Positions 29,268 through 42,773 of a DNA stretch of 64,000 bases are shown in pieces. Position 1 is the first letter of the stretch. Each line of letters starts with the position of its first letter. The position numbers and the translations under genes were made by a program. This DNA is from Pseudomonas sp. JM0905a (lineage in GTDB: Bacteria; Pseudomonadota; Gammaproteobacteria; Pseudomonadales; Pseudomonadaceae). The stretch covers positions 1 through 64,000 of the forward strand of contig NZ_JACXBU010000016.1 of assembly GCF_014700075.1 (NCBI RefSeq). Direction: 5' to 3'. Under the pieces are notes generated by a model that saw only the letters and a list, made by a program, of their open reading frames with translations, did not search any database and had not been told where the DNA came from.

Positions 29268-30302
29268 ATGCCCCCTGCCATTCGCCCTGCCCTCGCAGCC
29301 CTTTGCCTCGCCCTGCTGCCCGCCTCCCCGGCGCCGCTGGCCGAAGAAGACGCCGCAACCGCGCCGAAGGAGACTGCGCCGGCAGTAGAGCGAGCGCCCC
29401 TGGAGGAACGCAGCCAGGAGGAGGCCAGCAGCCTGGAGCGCCAACTTCCTGCACGGGAGCAACAGCAGCTCAAGGCCGGCGAGGAGAGTTTCCTCGTGCT
29501 CTGGCAGCCTGCGAATGTCGGTGAGCCCAGCGGACTGGTGATTCTCCTCCCAGGCGAAGGCGAGAGCGCCGACTGGCCCGAGGCCATAGGACCGCTGCGG
29601 CGCAAGTTGCCGGACTCCGGCTGGAGCACCCTCGCCCTGACCCTGCCGGACCCCAGCGGCGACCCACTGCCGCCCCGCCCGCCGAAGACCGAGGAACCGA
29701 GCAAGGCGGAGCCGGCGGTAAGCCCGGAGAAGGCCGAAGAGGAAGGTCCCGCCAATACCGAGCAGGCTGGTAGCGCCGAACCCAATACCGATCCGGCGCC
29801 TCCGCCGCTGTCCCGCGATGCCATCCAGAAAACACAGACCGAGCGTGTGTTCACCCGCATCGACGCTGCGCTGGCCTTCGCCCGCCAGCAGAAACCCGGG
29901 GTGATCGTGCTGCTGGGGCATGGCACCGGCGCCTACTGGGCAACACAGTACCTCGCCGCCAATGAACCGAAGGACGTGCGCAATCTCCTGCTGGTGGCAG
30001 CGGAATTACCTGCCGGCTACGAGCCCGCGCTGGAGGATTCCTTGCCCGCACTGAAACTGGCCACCGGCGACTTCTATTACAAGGACCAGCCCACCGACCG
30101 CGACGCCGCCCTGCGCCGTCTGCATGCGAGCAAGCGGCAGAAGCACCCGGCCTATATCCAGATCGCCATGAAAGGCCTGCCGGCTGATCGACGCATCGAA
30201 CAGGAGCAGCTCATCCGGCGCATTCGCGGCTGGCTGAGCCTGCATCTGGAAGCGAACGCCAGCAAGGCGCCAGCAAGTGCCGCTTCAGGTCCCTCCATCT
30301 AA
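29268..30302 (+). CDS. DUF3530 family alpha/beta-hydrolase-like secreted protein
   Basis: Predicted periplasmic protein of 344 residues. An N-terminal signal peptide (about 1-27) is followed by a charged Glu/Ala-rich segment, then an alpha/beta-hydrolase-like domain interrupted by a proline-rich low-complexity insert (about 130-180). The segment GHGTGAYWA near residue 220 sits where a nucleophile elbow is expected but has Thr in place of Ser, so hydrolase activity is doubtful. AGGA lies 8-9 bp before the ATG; the earlier TTG start is rejected. Function unknown. Confidence 0.78.
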   Translation: MPPAIRPALAALCLALLPASPAPLAEEDAATAPKETAPAVERAPLEERSQEEASSLERQLPAREQQQLKAGEESFLVLWQPANVGEPSGLVILLPGEGESADWPEAIGPLRRKLPDSGWSTLALTLPDPSGDPLPPRPPKTEEPSKAEPAVSPEKAEEEGPANTEQAGSAEPNTDPAPPPLSRDAIQKTQTERVFTRIDAALAFARQQKPGVIVLLGHGTGAYWATQYLAANEPKDVRNLLLVAAELPAGYEPALEDSLPALKLATGDFYYKDQPTDRDAALRRLHASKRQKHPAYIQIAMKGLPADRRIEQEQLIRRIRGWLSLHLEANASKAPASAASGPSI

Positions 30303-30338
30303 GGAAGAACCCAGCGCAACGTCGCTCCGAAGAACGCT

Positions 30339-31106
30339 TCAGCGGAAACCGTGACGCTCGCGGATCAGGTTGTAGGCGCTGTGCAGTTCGCGGGTGCGGT
30401 CAGTAGCGGCGCGCACCAGGGCGGGACTGGCGCCTGAGCCGGCCAGTTTGTCCGGATGGTTCTGGCTGAGCAGGCGGCGGTAGGCACGCTTGATCACCGC
30501 CGGTTCGCAGTCGGCAGTCACCCCCAGCAGGATCAGGGCTTCCTTGTAGCTGTTGCCACGCTTGGGTGGCAGGCCATGGGGAATGTCGTATCCCGCCCCC
30601 AGCGCCTCTATCCGGGATGTCGGAAGGCCGAGCCAATGCCCCCACTGCAGGATGAGTTCGCGCTCATGCTGGCCGATCCGGCCATCGGCAGCCGCCATCT
30701 GCCAGCAACTGCGCAGCAGGCGCTCCACGGTCAAACGCTCGTCCTTCAGCACGCGCAGGCTGGGCTGCAGGTTGTCGTTGCCGGCCTTACCACGGTTGAA
30801 GGCCGCAATGGCCCGACGGGCACCGGCGTCATCCAGGCCGATTCGCTTCATTTCGGAGCGCGCCTGCTGGATGTGGGCTTCCTGCACCCGCCCATCGCTC
30901 TTGGCCAGACGGCCGAGCAGGACGAACAGCAGGTCCTGCTCTTCGATGGCAGGATCCCCCCGCAGGCGCGCACGCAGATCGCCCCAGGACTCCAGCTTCA
31001 GGCGCCGGTCGAGCACCTGCCCCAGCAGCGCACCGAGCATGGCGCCCGGAATGCTCGCAAGGGCGAAGCCGGCCGCGGCGCCGATCAGGGTGGCAGGCCA
31101 GACCAA
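30339..31106 (-). CDS. djlA: Co-chaperone DjlA-like J-domain protein
   Basis: Membrane-anchored DnaK co-chaperone of 255 residues. It has an N-terminal glycine-rich membrane segment (about 5-27), a TerB-like helical domain (about 55-160) and a C-terminal J domain (about 185-255) with the essential HPD motif in QNHPDK. This order is the DjlA architecture. It starts 1 bp after murU ends, and the amgK-murU-djlA order suggests one transcript in an envelope-related operon. Confidence 0.9.
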   Translation of the reverse strand: MVWPATLIGAAAGFALASIPGAMLGALLGQVLDRRLKLESWGDLRARLRGDPAIEEQDLLFVLLGRLAKSDGRVQEAHIQQARSEMKRIGLDDAGARRAIAAFNRGKAGNDNLQPSLRVLKDERLTVERLLRSCWQMAAADGRIGQHERELILQWGHWLGLPTSRIEALGAGYDIPHGLPPKRGNSYKEALILLGVTADCEPAVIKRAYRRLLSQNHPDKLAGSGASPALVRAATDRTRELHSAYNLIRERHGFR

Positions 31107-31107
31107 C

Positions 31108-32801
<1,694 letters not shown>

Positions 32802-32926
32802 CGGGTGGTCTCCGGCGGCGCTAGCCGTTGTGCGGGTCATGCTTTATTATCCAGCATCTTTTTCAGCCCATCGAGAGGCGTGCGGCCCAGCGGGCCGAAG
32901 GCGCGCAGGAAGCCCGGACTAATAAG

Positions 32927-35704
32927 ATGGCAGTAAGATCCCCCGCGTTTCGTAGAAAGTTCCCCCTGCTGGTGACCGGCAGCCTGCTGGCCCTCCAGCC
33001 AGTAGCCACCTCGTTCGTCGTCGCCGCAGAGCAGTTCGATTGCAAGGCTTCCACTGCCGGCGGTTGGGCCTGTGCGCCCAAGGCCAGCGCCGAAAGCCTG
33101 CCGCCACGCCCGGTACACAGCGACAGCGCCGTGAGCTCGACCATTGGCGTTGCTCCCCAGGCCACCGAAGGTGGTGAAGCCGAGGGCGGCAAGCCGACTC
33201 TGGTTACCGAGGCCGAAGGCAAGGGCCTGGCCTCTCGCAGTGCCGACTACAGTCACCTCGACTGGGTGCCGCGCGACAAGCTCACCCCTGCGCAACTGGC
33301 TGAAGCCGGCCCCTATTGCGCCGGTGCCTATATCGAGCCGCCGCGTCCGGGCATCAACGACGACACTTCGCCGGAAGATGCGCCGACCTACATCTCCGCC
33401 AAGGCCTCGCGCTACGAGCAGGAGAAGCAGATCGCCACCCTCGCCGGTGACGTCGTCCTGCGTCAGGGCAGCATGCAGGTGGAGGCCGACGAAGCCAACC
33501 TGCACCAGGCCGAAAACCGTGGCGAGCTGGTCGGCAACGTCAAGCTGCGCGACAAGGGCGCCCTGGTGGTCGGTGACCACGCCGACCTGCAACTGGACAA
33601 CGGCGAAGCCAAGATCGACAACGCCGAGTACGTCCTGCACCAGTCGCATACCCGCGGCAGTGCCCTGTACGCCAAGCGCCAGGAAGACGCGGTCATCCGC
33701 CTGAAAGACGGTACCTACACCCGTTGCGAACCGGGTGACAACGCCTGGCACCTGAAGGGCAACAACATCAAGCTGAACCCGGCTACCGGTTTCGGCACCG
33801 CGACCAACGTCACCCTGCGGGTCAAGGACATTCCGGTGTTCTATACCCCGTACATCTATTTCCCGATCGACGACCGTCGCCAGTCCGGCTTCCTGCCACC
33901 GACAATCGGCAGCAGCAGCGACACCGGCTTCCTGCTGGTCACGCCGTACTACTTCAACCTGGCGCCGAACTACGACGCTACCCTGTACCCACGCTACATG
34001 GCCAAGCGCGGCCTGCTGATGGAAGGCGAGTTCCGCTACCTGACCCGCAGCAGCGAAGGCCAACTGGGCGCCGCCTACCTCGATGACAAGGAAGACGAGC
34101 GCAAGCTCATGTCCGAGTACGAGAAGAAGCGCTGGCTGTACAACTGGAAACACACCGGTGGCCTGGACTCCCGCCTGCTGGCCGAAGTCGACTACACCGA
34201 CATCAGCGACCCGTACTACTTCGACGACCTGGACACCGACCTGGGTGTGGACACCCCCACCTACGTCAACCAGCGCGGCACCCTCACCTATCGTGGCGAT
34301 ACCTACACCGCGAAGCTGAATGCCCATGCGTATGAACTGGCGACCATTTCAGATATCACTCCGTATGACCGCCTGCCACAGGTCACCCTGGACGGCGCGT
34401 TGCCCTTCCAGCCCGGCGGCCTGAACTTCGCCTACAGCACCGAGTTCGTGCGTTTCGACCGCAACCTGCGCGACGGCCTGTTCACCGATATCGATGGCGT
34501 TACTTCGCCGTGGAACGACAACAATCTCAAGGGCCTGGCCCGCGCCAACGGCGACCGTACCCACCTGGAGCCAAGCGTCAGCCTGCCGATGAACTGGACC
34601 TGGGGCTATCTCAAGCCGAAGGTCAAGTACGCCTATACCCAGTACGACCTGGACCTGGACCAACAAGGCAAGAACACCCTGCTGGCCGAACAGACCTTCC
34701 ACGGCAGCCAGGATCGCCAGGTACCGATCTACAGCGTCGACAGCGGCCTGTATTTCGACCGCAAGACCCAGTTCTTCGGCAAGAATTACACCCAGACCCT
34801 GGAACCGCGCCTGTACTACCTCTACGTACCGGAAGAGGACCAGACCGATATCCCGCTGTTCGATACCGGCGAGCCTACCTTCAGCTACTCGTCGCTGTGG
34901 CGTGACAACCGCTTCTCCGGCCGCGACCGGATTGGCGATGCCAACCAGATCTCCCTGGGTGCGACCAATCGCTGGATCGAGTCCAATGGCTTCGAGCGCC
35001 AGCGCTTCAGCATCGGCCAGGCGTTCTACTTCCAGGACCGCAAGGTGCAGTTGCCGGGTGTCGACTTCCACGACCGTGCCGACGCGCAGGCCGATGTTTC
35101 GCCCTACGCGCTGGAGTACATGTATCGCTTCAACCGCGACTGGCGCATCAACTCGGACTTCAACTGGGACCCGGATTCCCATCGCACCCGCTCCGGCAGC
35201 GCGATGTTCCACTACCAGCCTGAAGACAATCCGAACAAGGTGGTCAACGCCGGCTATCGCTACCGCAACGACACCATCCGCTTCGACCAGTCCACTGGTA
35301 CCTGGAACGTAGGTGGCGGCGACTTCGGGACCCCCGGCACGCCGGGCTTCATCAAGGACTACTACAAGATCAGCCAGCACGACTTCTCGGTCATCTGGCC
35401 GGTGGTCCCGCAATGGAGCGCCATTGCTCGCTGGCAGTACGACTACAACCGTGACCGTACCCTGGAAGCCTTCGGTGGCTTCGAGTACGACAGCTGCTGC
35501 TGGAAGTTGCGCCTGATCAATCGCTACTGGGTGGACTACGACGAGTTCGACCAGACCCCCGACACGACCAACGAAAGCGGCGACCGCGGGATCTTCCTGC
35601 AAATCGTCCTGAAGGGCCTCGGCGGCATCGTTGGCAACAAGGCCGAAGGCTTCCTGGAAAAAGGCATTCAAGGTTACCGTGAACGTGAAGACCAAGCTCT
35701 CTGA
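32927..35704 (+). CDS. lptD: LPS-assembly protein LptD
   Basis: Outer-membrane beta-barrel that inserts LPS into the outer leaflet with LptE. The 925 residues comprise a signal peptide (about 1-33), a Pseudomonas-type N-terminal extension, an OstA/LptA-like beta-jellyroll (about 140-260) and a long C-terminal barrel with conserved paired cysteines (for example DSCCWK near residue 855). The start giving [13 protein letters not shown] matches P. aeruginosa LptD. It overlaps surA, which encodes the chaperone that folds LptD. Confidence 0.96.
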   Translation: MAVRSPAFRRKFPLLVTGSLLALQPVATSFVVAAEQFDCKASTAGGWACAPKASAESLPPRPVHSDSAVSSTIGVAPQATEGGEAEGGKPTLVTEAEGKGLASRSADYSHLDWVPRDKLTPAQLAEAGPYCAGAYIEPPRPGINDDTSPEDAPTYISAKASRYEQEKQIATLAGDVVLRQGSMQVEADEANLHQAENRGELVGNVKLRDKGALVVGDHADLQLDNGEAKIDNAEYVLHQSHTRGSALYAKRQEDAVIRLKDGTYTRCEPGDNAWHLKGNNIKLNPATGFGTATNVTLRVKDIPVFYTPYIYFPIDDRRQSGFLPPTIGSSSDTGFLLVTPYYFNLAPNYDATLYPRYMAKRGLLMEGEFRYLTRSSEGQLGAAYLDDKEDERKLMSEYEKKRWLYNWKHTGGLDSRLLAEVDYTDISDPYYFDDLDTDLGVDTPTYVNQRGTLTYRGDTYTAKLNAHAYELATISDITPYDRLPQVTLDGALPFQPGGLNFAYSTEFVRFDRNLRDGLFTDIDGVTSPWNDNNLKGLARANGDRTHLEPSVSLPMNWTWGYLKPKVKYAYTQYDLDLDQQGKNTLLAEQTFHGSQDRQVPIYSVDSGLYFDRKTQFFGKNYTQTLEPRLYYLYVPEEDQTDIPLFDTGEPTFSYSSLWRDNRFSGRDRIGDANQISLGATNRWIESNGFERQRFSIGQAFYFQDRKVQLPGVDFHDRADAQADVSPYALEYMYRFNRDWRINSDFNWDPDSHRTRSGSAMFHYQPEDNPNKVVNAGYRYRNDTIRFDQSTGTWNVGGGDFGTPGTPGFIKDYYKISQHDFSVIWPVVPQWSAIARWQYDYNRDRTLEAFGGFEYDSCCWKLRLINRYWVDYDEFDQTPDTTNESGDRGIFLQIVLKGLGGIVGNKAEGFLEKGIQGYREREDQAL

Positions 35705-36977
35705 TTGTCTGCGCCCGCTGCTGTTGGGCGCCCTTCTCCTCGGCGGCCTCGCGCACGCCGAGGTCCGCTCCATCGACCGCGTGGTCGCCATTGTCGATAA
35801 CGATGTGATCATGCAGAGCCAGCTGGACCAGCGTCTGCGTGAAGTGCAGCAGACTATCGCCAAGCGCGGCGCCTCGCTGCCGCCCGAGCATGTGCTGAGC
35901 CAGCAGGTGCTGGAACGCCTGATCATCGAGAACATTCAGCTGCAGATCGGCGACCGCTCCGGCATCCGTATCGCCGATGAAGAACTGAACCAGGCTATCG
36001 AAGCCATCGCCCAGCGCAATGGCATGACGGTCGACCAGTTCCGCAGCGCTCTCGCCCGAGACGGCCTGTCCTATGACGACGCCCGCGACCAGGTTCGCCG
36101 CGAAATGGTCATCAGCCGCGTCCGTCAGCGTCGTGTGGCCGAGCGTATCCAGGTCACCGACCAGGAAGTGCAGAACTTCCTCGCTTCCGACATGGGCAAG
36201 ATCCAGCTGTCCGAGGAATTCCGCCTGGCCAACATCCTGATCCCGGTACCGGAAGGCTCCTCGCCGAGCACCATCCAGGCTGCCGAGCGCCAGGCCCAGG
36301 AGCTGTACCAGCAGCTGCAGCAAGGTGCCGACTTCGCCCAGCTGGCGATTTCCCGCTCCGCTGGCGAAACCGCGCTGGAAGGCGGCGAGATCGGCTGGCG
36401 CAAGGCCGCCCAGCTGCCGCCGCCCTTCGACGCCATGATCGGAGCCCTGCAGCCTGGCCAGGTAACCGAACCGGTCCGCACCCCGGGCGGTTTCATCATC
36501 CTCAAGCTGATGGAAAAGCGCGGTGGCGACACCCTGGTTCGCGACGAAGTGCACGTCCGCCACATCCTGCTCAAGCCCAGCGAGATTCGCAGCGAAGCGG
36601 ATACCCAGCGTCTGGCCGAGCGTCTGTACGAGCGCATCCAGGCCGGCGAAGACTTCGGCGAACTGGCCAAGAGCTTCTCGGAAGACCCGGGTTCGGCCCT
36701 CAACGGCGGCGACCTGAACTGGATCGACCCCAACGCCCTGGTTCCGGAGTTCCGCGCAGTCATGGCCAAGACCCCTGCCGGCGAGCTCTCCAAGCCGTTC
36801 AAGAGCCCCTACGGCTGGCACGTCCTGGAAGTACTGGGCCGCCGCGCCACCGACAGCAGCGAGAAGTTCCGCGAGCAGCAGGCCATCAACATCCTGCGTA
36901 ACCGCAAGTACGACGAAGAACTGCAGGCCTGGCTGCGCCAGATCCGCGACGAAGCCTACGTCGAAACCAAGCTGTAA
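35685..36977 (+). CDS. surA: Periplasmic chaperone and peptidyl-prolyl isomerase SurA
   Basis: Periplasmic chaperone that guides outer-membrane proteins, including LptD, to the Bam complex. The 430-residue protein has a signal peptide (about 1-21), the SurA N-terminal domain and two parvulin domains (about 170-270 and 285-385). The start is GTG inside the end of lptD (20-bp overlap); the 35685 GTG gives the P. aeruginosa length, while a GTG at 35679 has better spacing from AAGG. Overlap implies translational coupling. Confidence 0.94.
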   Translation: MKTKLSDCLRPLLLGALLLGGLAHAEVRSIDRVVAIVDNDVIMQSQLDQRLREVQQTIAKRGASLPPEHVLSQQVLERLIIENIQLQIGDRSGIRIADEELNQAIEAIAQRNGMTVDQFRSALARDGLSYDDARDQVRREMVISRVRQRRVAERIQVTDQEVQNFLASDMGKIQLSEEFRLANILIPVPEGSSPSTIQAAERQAQELYQQLQQGADFAQLAISRSAGETALEGGEIGWRKAAQLPPPFDAMIGALQPGQVTEPVRTPGGFIILKLMEKRGGDTLVRDEVHVRHILLKPSEIRSEADTQRLAERLYERIQAGEDFGELAKSFSEDPGSALNGGDLNWIDPNALVPEFRAVMAKTPAGELSKPFKSPYGWHVLEVLGRRATDSSEKFREQQAINILRNRKYDEELQAWLRQIRDEAYVETKL

Positions 36978-37050
36978 GTCGCTGGGTCCTGTCCGGCGCG
37001 CTGGCGGTACAATCACCGCCAACGCGCTGGACACCAAGCAAGGACCCGCA

Positions 37051-38049
37051 ATGAAACCTCTCCGCTTCGCCCTCACCCCAGGTGAACCCGCCGGCATCGG
37101 CCCCGACCTTTGCCTGCTACTCTCCCGCACCGCCCAGCCCCACGCCCTGATTGCCATCGCCAGCCGCGACTTGCTTGAGCAACGCGCCGCTGAACTGGGC
37201 CTGTCGATACAGCTGATCGAGACCGATCCATCCCGCCTGCCGGAATCCCCGGCCCCCTCTGGCAGCCTCTACGTCTGGGACACGCCCCTACGAGTCGCGA
37301 CCAAGCCAGGCCAGCTGGAGCCGGAGAACGCCGACTATGTGCTGGAAACCCTGACCCGCGCCGGACAGGGCTGCCTCGACGGACTGTTCGCCGGGATGAT
37401 CACCGCCCCTGTGCACAAGGGCGTGATCAACGAAGCCGGTATCGCCTTCTCCGGCCATACCGAATTTCTCGCTGATCTGACCGCCACCAAGCAAGTCGTG
37501 ATGATGCTGGCCACTCGTGGCTTGCGCGTGGCCCTAGTGACCACTCACCTGCCTCTCAAGGACGTCGCCGCCGCCATTACGCCCGACCGGCTCCAGCGAG
37601 TCAGTCGCATCCTCCATGCGGACCTAGTGAACAAGTTCGGCATTGCCAAGCCGCGCATCCTGGTGTGTGGCCTCAATCCCCACGCCGGCGAAGGCGGCCA
37701 CCTGGGCCGGGAGGAACTGGAAGTCATCGAGCCGACGCTCGAATGCCTGCGCGAAGAGGGCCTGAACCTGGTCGGCCCGCTGCCCGCCGACACCCTGTTC
37801 ACTCCCAAGCACCTGGAGCATTGCGACGCCGTGCTTGCCATGTACCACGACCAGGGGCTGCCAGTGCTCAAGTACAAGGGTTTTGGCGCGGCGGTGAACG
37901 TCACCCTGGGGCTGCCAATCATCCGCACTTCGGTGGACCATGGCACTGCCCTTGACCTGGCCGGTACCGGACGTATCGACTGCGGCAGCCTTGAAGTCGC
38001 CCTGGAAACCGCCTACCAGATGGCCGCTGCGCAGCAAGCCCGTCAATGA
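37051..38049 (+). CDS. pdxA: 4-hydroxythreonine-4-phosphate dehydrogenase
   Basis: NAD-dependent oxidative decarboxylase in pyridoxal phosphate synthesis. The 332 residues include the N-terminal GEPAGIGPD, the metal-ligand histidine in SGHTEFLAD and the [11 protein letters not shown] segment. It sits in the conserved surA-pdxA-rsmA-apaG-apaH order of gamma-proteobacteria, 73 bp after surA. Confidence 0.97.
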   Translation: MKPLRFALTPGEPAGIGPDLCLLLSRTAQPHALIAIASRDLLEQRAAELGLSIQLIETDPSRLPESPAPSGSLYVWDTPLRVATKPGQLEPENADYVLETLTRAGQGCLDGLFAGMITAPVHKGVINEAGIAFSGHTEFLADLTATKQVVMMLATRGLRVALVTTHLPLKDVAAAITPDRLQRVSRILHADLVNKFGIAKPRILVCGLNPHAGEGGHLGREELEVIEPTLECLREEGLNLVGPLPADTLFTPKHLEHCDAVLAMYHDQGLPVLKYKGFGAAVNVTLGLPIIRTSVDHGTALDLAGTGRIDCGSLEVALETAYQMAAAQQARQ

Positions 38050-38172
38050 ACCGCACTTCCCGCGCCGCTTTCGCGGCCAAGCCTTAGGCGGCGCGGGCTG
38101 GCGCCTGATAAACTGCGCGACTCAAGTTTCCACGCCAGGCTCCCCGCCTGGCCCCAAGGCCTGGAGCCTTCG

Positions 38173-38979
38173 ATGTCCGAACACTACCAACACCGTGCGC
38201 GCAAGCGTTTCGGTCAGAACTTCCTGCATGACGCCGGCATCATCCACCGCATCCTGCGCAGCATTCACGCCCGCCAAGGCGAGCGCCTGCTGGAGATCGG
38301 CCCGGGCCAGGGCGCCCTCACCGAAGGCCTGCTGGCCAGCGGCGCCCAGCTCGACGTCGTCGAGCTGGACCTGGACCTGATCCCCATCCTGAAGCACAAG
38401 TTCGGCCTTCTGCCGAACTTCCGCCTCAACCAGGGCGATGCGCTGAAGTTCGACTTCCGCCAACTCAACGCCGAACCCCACAGCCTGCGAGTGGTGGGCA
38501 ACCTGCCGTACAACATTTCCACCCCGCTGATCTTCCACCTGCTGAGCCATGCGGACCTGATACGCGATATGCACTTCATGCTGCAGAAGGAAGTGGTGGA
38601 GCGCCTGGCCGCCGAGCCCGGCGGCGGCGACTGGGGCCGATTGTCGATCATGGTTCAGTACCACTGCCGAGTGGAGCACCTGTTCAACGTTGGCCCGGGC
38701 GCCTTCAATCCGCCGCCCAAGGTGGATTCGGCCATCGTGCGTCTGGTCCCCCACGAAGTCCTGCCGCACCCGGCCAAGGATCCCGCCCTGCTGGAGCGCG
38801 TGGTCCGCGAGGCGTTCAACCAGCGCCGCAAGACTCTGCGCAATACCCTGAAGGGCCTGCTGGACGCTTCCGCCATCGAAGCCGCAGGGGTCGACGGCGG
38901 GCTGCGCCCCGAGCAACTCGACCTGGCTTCCTTTGTCCGCCTGGCTGATCAACTGGCTGCCTCCAGCGCGACCCCCTAG
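38173..38979 (+). CDS. rsmA: 16S rRNA dimethyladenosine transferase RsmA (KsgA)
   Basis: Dimethylates A1518 and A1519 of 16S rRNA late in small-subunit assembly. The 268-residue protein has the N-terminal RKRFGQNFL, the SAM-binding [12 protein letters not shown] and the catalytic NLPYNIST motif. Not to be confused with the CsrA-type regulator also named RsmA in Pseudomonas. It is followed 31 bp later by apaG. Confidence 0.97.
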   Translation: MSEHYQHRARKRFGQNFLHDAGIIHRILRSIHARQGERLLEIGPGQGALTEGLLASGAQLDVVELDLDLIPILKHKFGLLPNFRLNQGDALKFDFRQLNAEPHSLRVVGNLPYNISTPLIFHLLSHADLIRDMHFMLQKEVVERLAAEPGGGDWGRLSIMVQYHCRVEHLFNVGPGAFNPPPKVDSAIVRLVPHEVLPHPAKDPALLERVVREAFNQRRKTLRNTLKGLLDASAIEAAGVDGGLRPEQLDLASFVRLADQLAASSATP

Positions 38980-39010
38980 ACTCCAATTCCAGCAATTCGA
39001 GAACTTTCGC

Positions 39011-39391
39011 GTGTCCGATCCCCGTTACAAGGTCGACGTCAGCGTCGTCACCCGCTTCCTCCCGGAACAATCGCAGCCGGACGAGAACCGCTTTGCCTTC
39101 GCCTACACCGTGACCATCCACAACAACGGCGAGCTGCCGGCCCAACTGCTCACCCGCCATTGGGTGATTACCGATGGCGATGGCCATGTGCAGGAAGTCC
39201 GCGGGGCCGGCGTGGTCGGGCAGCAGCCGCGAATCGACCCAGGCGCCAGCCACACCTACACCAGCGGTACCGTGATGGCCACGCGCGTCGGCAGCATGCA
39301 GGGCAGCTACCAGATGGTCGCTGACGATGGCAAGCGCTTCGACGCCATCATCGCGCCCTTCCGCCTGGCCGTTCCCGGCTCGCTGCACTGA
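39011..39391 (+). CDS. apaG: ApaG protein (Co2+/Mg2+ efflux-associated)
   Basis: Small beta-sandwich (fibronectin III-like) protein of 126 residues; its loss affects cobalt resistance in enterobacteria but the molecular role is unclear. The GTG at 39011 gives the family's [11 protein letters not shown] start and exact length; the longer frame overlaps rsmA. The C-terminal GSMQGSYQM segment is family-typical. It is followed 10 bp later by apaH. Confidence 0.94.
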   Translation: MSDPRYKVDVSVVTRFLPEQSQPDENRFAFAYTVTIHNNGELPAQLLTRHWVITDGDGHVQEVRGAGVVGQQPRIDPGASHTYTSGTVMATRVGSMQGSYQMVADDGKRFDAIIAPFRLAVPGSLH

Positions 39392-39401
39392 GGGCACCGG
39401 C

Positions 39402-40229
39402 ATGACGGCTTATGCGGTCGGCGACCTCCAAGGCTGCCTCGATCCACTGAAGTGCCTGTTGGAACAGGTCCGCTTCGATCCGGCGAAGGACGAACTCTGG
39501 CTGGTGGGCGACCTGGTCAACCGGGGCCCCAAGTCCCTGGAGACCCTGCGCTTCCTTTATTCCATCCGCGAATCGGTGGTCTGCGTGCTCGGCAACCACG
39601 ACCTGCACCTGCTGGCTGCGGCGAACAACATCGAACGACTGCGCAAGGCCGACACCCTGCGCGAGATCCTCGAAGCACCCGACCGCGCCGAGCTGCTGGA
39701 CTGGCTGCGCCGGCAGAAGCTGCTGCACTACGACGAGCAGCGGGACATCGCCCTGGTCCACGCCGGGATTCCGCCCCAGTGGTCGTTGAAGAAGGCCCTC
39801 AAGCGCGCCGCCGAAGTCGAGGAAGCCCTGCAGGACGACGCCCGCCTGCCGCTGTTCCTCGATGGCATGTACGGCAACGAGCCGGCCAAGTGGGACGGTG
39901 AACTGCACGGTGTCACACGCCTGCGGGTCATCACCAACTATTTCACACGCATGCGCTTCTGCCGCGCCGACGGCACCCTGGACCTCAAGTCCAAGGAGGG
40001 CCTGGATACCGCGCCCCCCGGCTTCGCTCCCTGGTTCAGCTACCCCGAGCGCAAGACCCGTGGGCAGAAGATCATCTTCGGCCACTGGGCGGCGCTGGAA
40101 GGCAATTGTAATGAACCCGGCCTGTACGCCCTCGACACCGGCTGTGTCTGGGGCGGCAGCATGACCCTTTTGAATATCGACAGCGGCGAGCGCATCAGCT
40201 GCAGCTGTGAGGAGAACCGCCATGAGTGA
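39402..40229 (+). CDS. apaH: Symmetrical bis(5'-nucleosyl)-tetraphosphatase
   Basis: Hydrolyses Ap4A to ADP and removes Ap4A-type caps from RNA. The 275-residue metallophosphatase has [14 protein letters not shown] and GNHD in order in the N-terminal half, a complete active-site set. GAGGG lies 7 bp upstream of the ATG at 39402. The end overlaps glpE by 8 bp. Confidence 0.97.
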   Translation: MTAYAVGDLQGCLDPLKCLLEQVRFDPAKDELWLVGDLVNRGPKSLETLRFLYSIRESVVCVLGNHDLHLLAAANNIERLRKADTLREILEAPDRAELLDWLRRQKLLHYDEQRDIALVHAGIPPQWSLKKALKRAAEVEEALQDDARLPLFLDGMYGNEPAKWDGELHGVTRLRVITNYFTRMRFCRADGTLDLKSKEGLDTAPPGFAPWFSYPERKTRGQKIIFGHWAALEGNCNEPGLYALDTGCVWGGSMTLLNIDSGERISCSCEENRHE

Positions 40230-40551
40230 ATTCCAGCGCATCGCCCCCGAACAGGCCCAGACGCTCCGCGAGCAGGGCGCCGTGGTCGTGGACATTCGCG
40301 ACCCGCAAAGCTTCGCCCTCGGCCACATCAGCGGCTCGCACCACCTGGACAACTACTCCCTGGCCGACTTCATCGCCAAAGCCGACTTCGACAAACCGCT
40401 GATCGTCGCCTGCTACCACGGCAACTCCAGCCAGGGCGCAGCCGCCTATCTCGCGCATCAGGGCTTCGCCGAGGTCTATAGCCTCGACGGCGGCTTCGAG
40501 CTGTGGCGCAGCGTCTATCCCGGGGAAGTCGCCCAGGGCAACGTCGAGTAA
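40222..40551 (+). CDS. glpE: Thiosulfate sulfurtransferase GlpE
   Basis: Single-domain rhodanese of 109 residues that moves sulfur from thiosulfate to cyanide or thioredoxin. The active-site loop is CYHGNSS with the catalytic cysteine near residue 65. GGAG precedes the ATG at 40222, which lies inside the end of apaH. No glycerol operon is nearby, so the name reflects family only. Confidence 0.93.
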   Translation: MSEFQRIAPEQAQTLREQGAVVVDIRDPQSFALGHISGSHHLDNYSLADFIAKADFDKPLIVACYHGNSSQGAAAYLAHQGFAEVYSLDGGFELWRSVYPGEVAQGNVE

Positions 40552-40838
40552 AAATTTTTCGGCGAGGCGCAACGCCGCGCTATCTCTGGCTTAGCGCCAC
40601 TTCCCCGACGGACGGTAATCCCCTGTTATCGTTCCGTCACGCTTGACGTTGCCGATAACGAACTACTCTTAGCTCAGGCCATCCAAAAAAGGGGAGAGCC
40701 GGTACACCGGTTCCGGGCCATCGGCAGCGACCATTCAGGTGTTTTGGGGGACTTTCATCAGCCGACCATCTCCGGCTGACTGCCCGCACCCGCACAACCG
40801 ACCCCGCGCCGGCTTCCTGATCCCAGCGAGGTGACGTC

Positions 40839-42761
40839 ATGAGCATTTTCAGCCACTTCCAACAACGCTTCGAAGCGACTCGCCAGGAGGAATATTCCCT
40901 TCAGGAATACCTGGACCTGTGCAAGCAGGACCGCAGCGCCTATGCCACCGCCGCCGAACGCATGCTCATGGCCATCGGTGACCCGGAGCTGCTCGACACC
41001 TCGGTCGACCCGAGGCTGTCGCGGATCTTCTCCAACAAGGTAATCCGCCGCTATCCGGCCTTCGCCGACTTCCACGGCATGGAAGAGTGCATCGACCAGA
41101 TCGTGTCCTACTTCCGCCATGCTGCGCAGGGCCTGGAAGAGAAGAAACAGATCCTCTACCTGCTGGGCCCGGTGGGTGGCGGTAAATCGTCCCTGGCGGA
41201 AAAGCTGAAGCAGTTGATGGAGCGTGTGCCCTTCTATGCGATCAAGGGATCGCCGGTGTTCGAATCGCCCCTGGGGCTGTTCAACGCCGATGAGGATGGC
41301 GCCATTCTTGAAGAGGAATACGGCATTCCGCGGCGCTACCTGCGTACCGTGATGTCGCCCTGGGCCACCAAGCGTCTGAACGAACTGGGCGGGGACATCA
41401 GCAAGTTTCGTGTGGTGAAGCTGTATCCGTCGATCCTCAACCAGGTCGCCATCGCCAAGACCGAGCCGGGCGACGAGAACAACCAGGACATCTCCGCGCT
41501 GGTGGGCAAGGTGGATATCCGCAAGCTGGAGGAATTCCCGCAGAACGACGCCGATGCCTACAGCTATTCGGGCGCTCTTTGCCGGTCCAACCAGGGCCTG
41601 ATGGAATTCGTCGAGATGTTCAAGGCGCCGATCAAGGTCCTGCACCCCTTGCTGACCGCCACCCAGGAAGGCAACTACAACAGCACCGAGGGCCTGGGCG
41701 GACTGCCCTTCAACGGCATCATCCTGGCCCACTCCAACGAATCGGAATGGCACAGCTTCCGTAACAACAAGAACAACGAGGCCTTCATCGACCGGATCTA
41801 CATCGTCAAGGTGCCCTACTGCCTGCGCGTCACCGACGAAATCAAGATCTACGACAAGCTGCTGGTCAGCAGCTCCCTGGCCCACGCCCACTGCGCCCCG
41901 GACACCCTGCGCATGCTGGCGCAGTTCTCTGTGCTGTCCCGCCTGAAGGAGCCGGAGAACTCCAACATCTATTCGAAGATGCGCGTCTACGACGGCGAAA
42001 ACCTCAAGGACACCGATCCAAAGGCCAAGTCGATCCAGGAGTATCGCGACGCGGCAGGCGTGGACGAGGGCATGAACGGTCTCTCGACCCGTTTCGCCTT
42101 CAAGATCCTTTCCAAGGTATTCAACTTCGACCCCCACGAAGTAGCGGCCAACCCGGTGCACCTGCTCTATGTGCTGGAACAGCAGATCGAGCAGGAACAG
42201 TTCCCGGCGGAAATGCGCGAACGCTATCTGCGCTACATCAAGGAATACCTCGCGCCGCGCTACATCGAGTTCATCGGCAAGGAAATCCAGACCGCCTACC
42301 TGGAGTCCTACAGCGAATACGGCCAGAACATCTTCGACCGCTACGTGCTCTACGCGGACTTCTGGATCCAGGACCAGGAATACCGCGACCCGGAAACCGG
42401 CGAGATCCTCAACCGTGTGGCCCTGAACGAGGAACTGGAGAAGATCGAGAAACCGGCCGGCATCAGCAACCCGAAGGACTTCCGCAACGAGATCGTCAAC
42501 TTCGTGCTGCGCGCCCGGGCCAACAACAACGGCAAGAACCCGAGCTGGCTCAGCTACGAGAAGCTGCGCGTGGTCATCGAGAAGAAGATGTTCTCCAACA
42601 CCGAGGACCTTCTGCCGGTTATCAGCTTCAATGCCAAGGGCAGCAAGGAGGAGCAGCAGAAACACAACGACTTCGTCAAACGCATGGTCGAGCGCGGCTA
42701 TACGGAGAAACAGGTACGCCTGCTGTCCGAATGGTACCTGCGGGTACGCAAGTCGCAGTAA
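40839..42761 (+). CDS. prkA: PrkA family serine protein kinase (YeaG)
   Basis: AAA+ domain fused to a PrkA kinase-like C-terminal domain, 640 residues. Walker A is GPVGGGKS at 110-117. Family members act in stationary-phase and nitrogen-starvation responses in E. coli, with YeaH and YcgB homologues encoded next to them as here. GAGGTGACGTC precedes the start. The 287 bp upstream are non-coding and contain an imperfect dyad at 40625-40659. An alternative role as an AAA+ protease has been proposed for PrkA. Confidence 0.94.
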   Translation: MSIFSHFQQRFEATRQEEYSLQEYLDLCKQDRSAYATAAERMLMAIGDPELLDTSVDPRLSRIFSNKVIRRYPAFADFHGMEECIDQIVSYFRHAAQGLEEKKQILYLLGPVGGGKSSLAEKLKQLMERVPFYAIKGSPVFESPLGLFNADEDGAILEEEYGIPRRYLRTVMSPWATKRLNELGGDISKFRVVKLYPSILNQVAIAKTEPGDENNQDISALVGKVDIRKLEEFPQNDADAYSYSGALCRSNQGLMEFVEMFKAPIKVLHPLLTATQEGNYNSTEGLGGLPFNGIILAHSNESEWHSFRNNKNNEAFIDRIYIVKVPYCLRVTDEIKIYDKLLVSSSLAHAHCAPDTLRMLAQFSVLSRLKEPENSNIYSKMRVYDGENLKDTDPKAKSIQEYRDAAGVDEGMNGLSTRFAFKILSKVFNFDPHEVAANPVHLLYVLEQQIEQEQFPAEMRERYLRYIKEYLAPRYIEFIGKEIQTAYLESYSEYGQNIFDRYVLYADFWIQDQEYRDPETGEILNRVALNEELEKIEKPAGISNPKDFRNEIVNFVLRARANNNGKNPSWLSYEKLRVVIEKKMFSNTEDLLPVISFNAKGSKEEQQKHNDFVKRMVERGYTEKQVRLLSEWYLRVRKSQ

Positions 42762-42773
42762 AACAGTCTCAAG

